The translations under genes were made by a program, and so were the position numbers. Below are positions 58,770 to 64,000 of a stretch of DNA of 64,000 bases, one piece after another. The DNA is taken from NCBI GenBank assembly GCA_937927975.1, contig CALEZT010000010.1, positions 1 through 64,000 of the forward strand. Reading direction: 5' to 3'. The DNA comes from an uncultured Phycisphaerales bacterium. Lineage in GTDB: Bacteria; Planctomycetota; Phycisphaerae; Sedimentisphaerales; Anaerobacaceae. The notes beneath the pieces were generated by a model. That model searched no databases and had not been told where the DNA came from. It saw nothing but the letters and a program-made list of their open reading frames with translations. The stretch's first letter is position 1. Each line of letters opens with the position of its first letter.

Positions 58770-60712
58770 AGGGTAGGCTCGGCGGCGGCAGTTCCCTTCA
58801 CCTGATCGTTGAACTGTCTCAACTGCGTCTCGATGGCGCTGATGGCGTAGTCGATGTAGTGCAATCTGTGCGCTGGCTGGCGATGTCGCTCATTCATCAG
58901 TCCGCGACGGACCGTGTCCAGGAATCGCTGGATCGTCGGGTCTCCGATCGGCGTCGGGTTGTGAGCCCATTCCTTGAGCTCCCGGTATCGTCCGGCCAGG
59001 CGAGGGTTGCGCTGCATCTGCTCGGCGGTAAGATAATCGCCGGGATTGTACTCCAGATTCAGACCCTTGAGCCCCATGATCAGCGGTTCATAATTCATCT
59101 GCCTGTCCAGCCGAACGAACTTGTACTGCTGGATGCACGTCATCGCCTGCGAGGGGGGCCGGTCCGCGACATCGTCGCTGCCGCCCAGATACCAGTTCCG
59201 CCGACTCGTTCGGGCGAAGACCAATTCCTCGCCGTAGGTGTGCTGAACGATCTCTTCTTTGCACAGTCGGGAGATCCACATCCCGCCCCCCGGCTTGCCT
59301 TCCAACCCTCCACCGAGGGCCAGGAGGCATTGCACGAATCCCAGAGGCAAAATTCGCTGATGACCGACCTGGGACTTTCGCACCTGGAAGGACAGGTGCA
59401 GGCTGTGCGGCCGGATTCGGAAGAAACCGATCAGGTCATGGATCAGGCGGCTGAGCAGCCACGGATCGCCGGTCGCTGGACGGGACAGTTCGCCAGCGAC
59501 GCTGAGTCGTCCTGGGGCGATCTCGAAGAACCCCTGGCGCCGGGGGCGGTCGTTGTAACCGCTGTGGTCGTCGATGTAGCCGCCCAGCTTCCAGCACAGG
59601 ACATCCAGACGGAAGTCGTAGAAATACTTGAAGCCGTCGTAGACGGCGTCGACCGCCCCCGTCCGGCTCCGCAAAGGCTCGACCGCCGCGGCACCCAAGT
59701 TGCTCAGTTCCAGCTCGCATCCGAGCGGCACCAGGCCCGGCTGGAGATTGGCGCGGATCCGGTTCAGATAATCCTCAGCAACCCGTGCATCGAAGATGCT
59801 CTTGACCGCCCGAACCGCATACTTGACGTAGTTGATCAGGTCGTTCTTCTCGCAGGGCATGTCGTCGAGGCACTTCTGAACGATCGGCTCGACCACGCTG
59901 CTGTTGGCGTTGAGGATACCCAGACACGCCACCAGGCTGACCGATCGCGCGAAGTACCGAACGCTGGTCCTCATGTGCTCCAGCTCGTATCGGAACCGGC
60001 CCTCCATCTCCTCCTCGAACTGGTTGAGCAATACCTGGCGAATGACGAGAGCCAGGTAGTTGCGAATAAACGGGAGCGCCTCGGGGTCGCGGTACAAATG
60101 CTTGATGCTCGGTCGGGGACGATCCAGCTCGCGTTCCAGATAGTAATCGCTGACCGCGTCCCGACGATAATGGGCCATCACCAGGTCCCGTTCGGTGGTC
60201 GCCAGGAGTTCCCGCTCCGCCTGCCGCTCGAGCTCGGCGTCGGGCGTCCGATCGCCCGGACGGGTGTGCTTCTTGAGGAACTTCTGAATGCGTTTTCGCA
60301 ACCACAACTCGTGGATCAGATTGACGTGGAAGCGATCACCGAACTGCTTCCGCATGGACTCGGTCGTCACGAGGTAGGCCTGGGCCTCGACGACCCCGTG
60401 TCCGGTGTGAATCTTCACGGTTTCCCGCCGGTATCGCTTGCCCTCGTAGCGGTCGATCTCCGCCATGGCGGTTATGGGCACGTCGTGCACGACATACCCT
60501 TCGATCCTCGCTTCCGGCGCGGGGACGGCATAGTAGTAAACGTTGTCGGGACTCACCCGACGGTGGTGCGGCAGGAACGCCAGCTCCGCGAAAAGCGTCT
60601 TGGCGTCCAGGCGAGAGGGTCTTCGCGTGAAGCCGTAACCGCTGACGGACTGGAAGATCCGACTGTCCCGGAGAGAACCATAGATGAAGAGATTGACCTT
60701 TTGGTTGTGCAT
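58763..60712 (-). CDS. Gamma-glutamylcyclotransferase-like / amidoligase-like fusion protein
   Basis: A 649-residue cytosolic protein with two parts. Residues 5-125 match the AIG2/GGCT fold: LFIYGSLRD (8-16) and MAEIDRYEGKRYRR, the Glu of which is the usual catalytic residue. After a basic, helical linker (about 130-300), residues 320-560 look like a glutamate-cysteine-ligase-like amidoligase: LGCELELSN with Glu333 and Glu335 as candidate Mg/ATP ligands, GFFEI, and SLHLSFQV with His439. Amidoligases of this fold are known to co-occur with AIG2/GGCT proteins. A fusion implies making and cutting a gamma-glutamyl-type bond. The domain calls are from motifs only; the amidoligase part is less sure than the GGCT part. 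Confidence 0.62.
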   Translation of the reverse strand: MHNQKVNLFIYGSLRDSRIFQSVSGYGFTRRPSRLDAKTLFAELAFLPHHRRVSPDNVYYYAVPAPEARIEGYVVHDVPITAMAEIDRYEGKRYRRETVKIHTGHGVVEAQAYLVTTESMRKQFGDRFHVNLIHELWLRKRIQKFLKKHTRPGDRTPDAELERQAERELLATTERDLVMAHYRRDAVSDYYLERELDRPRPSIKHLYRDPEALPFIRNYLALVIRQVLLNQFEEEMEGRFRYELEHMRTSVRYFARSVSLVACLGILNANSSVVEPIVQKCLDDMPCEKNDLINYVKYAVRAVKSIFDARVAEDYLNRIRANLQPGLVPLGCELELSNLGAAAVEPLRSRTGAVDAVYDGFKYFYDFRLDVLCWKLGGYIDDHSGYNDRPRRQGFFEIAPGRLSVAGELSRPATGDPWLLSRLIHDLIGFFRIRPHSLHLSFQVRKSQVGHQRILPLGFVQCLLALGGGLEGKPGGGMWISRLCKEEIVQHTYGEELVFARTSRRNWYLGGSDDVADRPPSQAMTCIQQYKFVRLDRQMNYEPLIMGLKGLNLEYNPGDYLTAEQMQRNPRLAGRYRELKEWAHNPTPIGDPTIQRFLDTVRRGLMNERHRQPAHRLHYIDYAISAIETQLRQFNDQVKGTAAAEPTLY

Positions 60713-60751
60713 AGTTGGCGGGGTCCACAGGCACGATTGATCGACGCGGCG

Positions 60752-61495
60752 CTATCGCTCGGACACGATCCGTTTACGAAGCTTGATCACTTCTTTGAAC
60801 GCCCTGAGAATGACTTTGGGATTGCCTCCTGTCGCCTGACCGGCCATGCGAGGGTAGTGGTGCACGCCCCGCTGCGTGATGGTGTAGCCTTTTCGCACGG
60901 CGCGGGCGAGGATCTCCGTGGCGATCAGGGCGCCCTGGCTTTCCAGCGAGATCGTGTCGAAGATCTCTCTCTTGAAAAGCTTGAAGGCGCAATCGATATC
61001 GCGGACGTTGAGCGAAAAGAGCGCATCGTTCATCTTCGTCCAGAGCCAGCCATTGAGTCTGCGAAGCAACTTGTCTCTTCGGTCCATGCGGTAGCAACTG
61101 ACGATGTCGAAATCCTTCATCAACTCCAACAGAGGCGGCAGTTCGTTGAGATCGAACTGGGCGTCGCCGTCGGTGTAGAAGACCAGGTCCTTGGTCGCGG
61201 CGCGAAACCCCGACTGCAGCGCAGCCCCATATCCCCGATTGCAGGGATGATGGATCGCGCGCACCCGCGGGTTGGCGGCGGCGATCCGATCCGCAACCTC
61301 GCCCGTCTTGTCCGAACTGCCATCGTTGACGATGAGCACCTCGTAGTCCGCCCGCAATCCTTCGAGCACCTGGATCGCCTGCCCGGCCACCTTGGCCACA
61401 TTGTCCTGCTCGTTGTAGCACGGGAAGAACACCGAGATGGAAACAGGCGGCATCGAATCGCTCTTGGCGTCGCGCCGCCCGCTGGGTTCGGCCAT
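60752..61495 (-). CDS. GT2 glycosyltransferase (polyprenyl-phosphate sugar synthase-like)
   Basis: A 247-residue GT-A enzyme of family GT2. It has VFFPCYNEQDNV, VNDGSSDKTGEV and the metal-binding YTDGDAQFDLNEL, then KLFKREIFDTISL, as in dolichyl/undecaprenyl-phosphate mannosyl- or glucosyltransferases. There are no C-terminal membrane helices, so it probably makes a lipid-linked sugar donor at the cytoplasmic face. It lies 3 bp after the polytopic membrane gene, which could use that donor, and 39 bp before the fusion gene. GAGGTGG precedes the ATG. Confidence 0.9.
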   Translation of the reverse strand: MAEPSGRRDAKSDSMPPVSISVFFPCYNEQDNVAKVAGQAIQVLEGLRADYEVLIVNDGSSDKTGEVADRIAAANPRVRAIHHPCNRGYGAALQSGFRAATKDLVFYTDGDAQFDLNELPPLLELMKDFDIVSCYRMDRRDKLLRRLNGWLWTKMNDALFSLNVRDIDCAFKLFKREIFDTISLESQGALIATEILARAVRKGYTITQRGVHHYPRMAGQATGGNPKVILRAFKEVIKLRKRIVSER

Positions 61496-61498
61496 GAC

Positions 61499-64000
61499 TC
61501 ACCACCTCTTCTTCGACAAGACCGCCGTTCGCAAGCTCTCGTAGACATCGATCTGCCGATCATAGACATCGGCCAACTGCTTGTTCTGGCTGGACAAAGC
61601 CGTCTGCTGGAGACGGATCATGACCAGGCGAATCGCCTCCAGGCGGGTGTTGAACCCGTCCCGCCCGGCGTAGTACTGGAGGTTCTTATCGAAGTCCTTC
61701 GCGTACTCATGACACATCTGGTCGATTCGAGGCCGAAGATCCGGAAACTGCGTTCCGATCAGCAGCATCTCCAGCAACGGTCCCGGCGCGAAGTTCTCTT
61801 CCATCGCCTCAATCAGAAGTTCGAGGCCCTTCTTCTTCTGAGCGGGGTCCTGAAGCAACAGCAGGTTGTGACCGGTGGTCAACTTGCGCGAATACTCATC
61901 GGGATAGACTGTCCGTTCCGTCAGCATGCCGTGGAAGAGCTGCTCGCCTGCGGGCGTGGTGATGTCCACGAAGAGCCGCTGTTTGTCGTCCATGTATAGA
62001 ATGCGCCAGTCCGGATTGTACTCGAGTCCGTTGGTGAAAGGCGTGTCGAACTGCGAGGTGGGCATCAGGACCACCCACACGTTGTGTCTCTTGAGTTGTT
62101 CGTTCACCCACTGGCCGATCTCGATGGATTCGTTCCGTGTGGGCTTTCTGCCCTCCCTGAGGGCAGTGGTGGCCGAGGGCCCGCCGTAGATGATGTTGGT
62201 CCACAGATCGAATGCTCCGCGGTCGTATGCGGCCTGAGCCCGGCCATCCATGAACAATTGCAGAGGGGTACGGCCTGTGCGAGGATCGGGGTCCTGGCCC
62301 CAGGCGATGAAACCACCTTCGGTCCAGTAGTTGAACATCTTGCCGCTGAGCTTGTTCTTGCGGATGAACTCGCAGGCCGCAAAGGGTTTGGCGTCCGACG
62401 CCGTCATCCGCATGAAAACCGACGTGTACTTCGTGTCGGCGGGCCAGTAATCCAAGTATACCCTGTAGAAACGGGTGCTCCACCACAATCCGAAGAACAG
62501 CACGAGGCCCGCGCCCGCGATCGACAGGACATCGCGCCACAGTTGCGGGATCGCAGGGACCTCAAGCCGGCCCTGCGGAGTCGCCTGCGTCAAAGCGGCG
62601 ACGACCCGCACGGCGTGATCGATCAGCAGCGCGATCACCGGACAGGCGACGAACCCGGCGATCGGAATGAATCGGCGGGACCGAATCGCCATGTAGATCG
62701 TCATCGCCGCGATCAGCAGCAGCGAAAGGTCCAGCTTCGGCCATGCATAGTCCGGCGAGGTCTTCACCTTCCTGGGAATCGGCGCGTCGACGATTCTCGA
62801 TGTGTAGACATAGAAGATGCCCCAGGCCAGGAGAACGAGCCAGGCGAGAGCGTACATCGCCGCGAAGGGCGCCGCCGTGCCGACCGGATTGGTCCAGTCG
62901 AAGGCCCGATGCCACTCATGGACGTCGCGCCAGCGTTCCGCATGCTTGCTGAGCGATATCACGAAAGTGTGCGTGAGATTCGTCAGATGGAACGGATTGA
63001 AGACCACCATCGCGACGAACGCCACGAACCCCGCGGCGACCACGTGCAGGATTCCGCGGACGTTCATCGCCTGCGTGACTTTCTCTTTGAGGGCCACGAC
63101 CACGGCGCCGACGACCATCGCCACCGTGAAGACGCCGAGATACGCGAGCATCGCGCCGCTGGCGTAGATCTGGAACTCGGCGCGTTCGTGGCTGCTCAGT
63201 TGCGCCGGAAGGACCGGGAAGAACCGAGCCGCCAGCAGGATCACGAACAGGACGCACGACACAACCGTGTGATAGGCGACGATCGGGCCGTTGCCCACCC
63301 GACGCTTGACCGTCAGAGCAATGCTCCCTCCGACCGCGAGAACCAGCAGGCAGAACATCGCGTCGGCGCGGACCGGGATGGGCTTGAGGAACTCATGACC
63401 TCGGAACTGACGGACCAGACCATAGAGAACCAGCCACAGCAGAATGCCATAGGCAGCGACGAGCCATCGGCGAGGGAGGTTCATCAGGACATGCCACGCG
63501 ACGAAGGGAACCAGGACGATGAAGGCGTAGATATAGCCGCCGTGGACGTTCGACCAGAAGATGATCAAAGGCACGATCAGCCAGATGTACAGGGCGTTTC
63601 GATAACTGGCGAGTGCGAAGATCAGGATCAGGACCGCCGTGAGCAGATTCGAGAACCCCGCGGGTCGGATGTCGAAAAACGACCGCCCGATGAACAGAGC
63701 GAAGCAGACGGCGATCACCGCCAGAGCCCGATTCACTCCGTAGATCCTGGCGGTTCCGTACAAGGTGACTGCCGCCAGAAAGTAGAGGGCAAATTTCCAG
63801 TAGACCAGTGCGTCATAATAGGGCTCGGACACCGACCCCAGGGCCGTCGTCAACCTGTAGAAGATCACATGGGTCAGCCAGTTCTGGTTCACCCAGCCGG
63901 TCGGATGCCAGTATCGGACGGTGTCGAGCCCGACCTTGTCGGTGATCCACTGCGCCCAGCCGGGCCAGGTCGCCACCTCCTCCGGCGTCGGTCCGGCCTT
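61499..64000 (-). CDS. Polytopic membrane protein, probably glycosyltransferase (5' end beyond window)
   Basis: At least 833 residues, with the start off the right edge (the frame is open through 64000). The visible part has about 11-13 hydrophobic helices, for example VYWKFALYFLAAVTLYG and LIVPLIIFWSNVHGGYIYAF, followed by a soluble C-terminal half with SGKMFNYWTEGGFIAWGQ and YDRGAFDLWTN. This layout resembles the GT-C type lipid-linked-sugar glycosyltransferases, and the GT2 donor synthase directly downstream supports that. The acidic catalytic motif near the first loop would be off the window, so the call is tentative. Confidence 0.65.
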   Translation of the reverse strand, partial: KAGPTPEEVATWPGWAQWITDKVGLDTVRYWHPTGWVNQNWLTHVIFYRLTTALGSVSEPYYDALVYWKFALYFLAAVTLYGTARIYGVNRALAVIAVCFALFIGRSFFDIRPAGFSNLLTAVLILIFALASYRNALYIWLIVPLIIFWSNVHGGYIYAFIVLVPFVAWHVLMNLPRRWLVAAYGILLWLVLYGLVRQFRGHEFLKPIPVRADAMFCLLVLAVGGSIALTVKRRVGNGPIVAYHTVVSCVLFVILLAARFFPVLPAQLSSHERAEFQIYASGAMLAYLGVFTVAMVVGAVVVALKEKVTQAMNVRGILHVVAAGFVAFVAMVVFNPFHLTNLTHTFVISLSKHAERWRDVHEWHRAFDWTNPVGTAAPFAAMYALAWLVLLAWGIFYVYTSRIVDAPIPRKVKTSPDYAWPKLDLSLLLIAAMTIYMAIRSRRFIPIAGFVACPVIALLIDHAVRVVAALTQATPQGRLEVPAIPQLWRDVLSIAGAGLVLFFGLWWSTRFYRVYLDYWPADTKYTSVFMRMTASDAKPFAACEFIRKNKLSGKMFNYWTEGGFIAWGQDPDPRTGRTPLQLFMDGRAQAAYDRGAFDLWTNIIYGGPSATTALREGRKPTRNESIEIGQWVNEQLKRHNVWVVLMPTSQFDTPFTNGLEYNPDWRILYMDDKQRLFVDITTPAGEQLFHGMLTERTVYPDEYSRKLTTGHNLLLLQDPAQKKKGLELLIEAMEENFAPGPLLEMLLIGTQFPDLRPRIDQMCHEYAKDFDKNLQYYAGRDGFNTRLEAIRLVMIRLQQTALSSQNKQLADVYDRQIDVYESLRTAVLSKKRW

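Noticed and set aside
58715..61999. A 1094-codon open frame on the plus strand across three minus-strand genes
   Set aside because: It is antisense to the fusion protein, GT2 and the polytopic gene, with low-complexity Val/Leu/Arg/Asp-rich sequence typical of GC-rich antisense frames.
1..64000. CRISPR arrays, tRNA or rRNA genes
   Set aside because: No regularly spaced repeats, no cloverleaf with a CCA-type end and no rRNA signature was found by eye.

Overview
Origin. This GC-rich window looks like the left end of a metagenomic or draft contig from a planctomycete-like bacterium, most plausibly Planctomycetota near the Phycisphaerae. That is inferred from gene content: an HzsA-like di-heme protein, a LamG/discoidin protein carrying HDVYFGT-type repeats, a DUF5107-TPR protein, DUF1638 beside a MtaA-like enzyme, many exported enzymes with twin-arginine signals, and no SusC/SusD genes. 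Bases 1-46 are leftover Illumina adapter. No rRNA, tRNA, CRISPR array or intact insertion sequence was seen.

Layout. 0-5 kb: a tyrosine-recombinase fragment at the contig edge, a ferritin-like protein, an RNase HII-like/AI-2E transporter pair and a CGGC-protein/LhgO pair. 5-11 kb: an exported TPR protein, a di-heme beta-propeller and a small LuxR-type regulator with a Cys-rich tail beside a perfect palindrome. 11-23 kb: sialidase-like lipoprotein, GH95, exported aldo/keto reductase, DUF5107-TPR and LamG proteins. 22.6-29.2 kb: a minus-strand run of MntP, phosphoesterase, DUF1638, MtaA-like enzyme, Ada-like zinc protein, sugar isomerase and phosphomannomutase. 29.4-35.4 kb: an exported protein interrupted by an in-frame UGA, two gene relics (MutS-family, beta-helix), GH16, a coiled-coil membrane protein and FAH. 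35.4-43 kb: GH2, an unknown membrane-anchored protein and GH106. 43-47 kb: potassium channel with zinc-ribbon tail, DUF1294 protein and a helicase with a transmembrane hairpin. 47-54 kb: creatininase, a sigma/anti-sigma cassette with exported and outer-membrane proteins, and a M55 peptidase. 54-64 kb: ileS, GT9, NUDIX, a GGCT-amidoligase-like fusion, GT2 and a polytopic membrane protein running off the window.

How it works together. GH95, GH106, GH2, GH16 and the sialidase-like protein suggest use of fucose-, rhamnose- and sialic-acid-like decorated glycans, with sugar-handling enzymes nearby. The right end looks like envelope glycan assembly. Most likely promoters share a TTGnnn, 16-18 bp, TAnnnT form, often with TAGAAT or TAGGAT as the -10 box.

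Most worth a second look: (1) the UGA at 30706-30708, which replaces what looks like a Cys in a G-x-G-G-R-C motif and is followed by 42 well-formed codons and a hairpin, so it is a candidate selenocysteine site; (2) the GGCT-amidoligase-like fusion; (3) the membrane-anchored helicase behind a channel gene; (4) the four-arm palindrome at 14976-15070.
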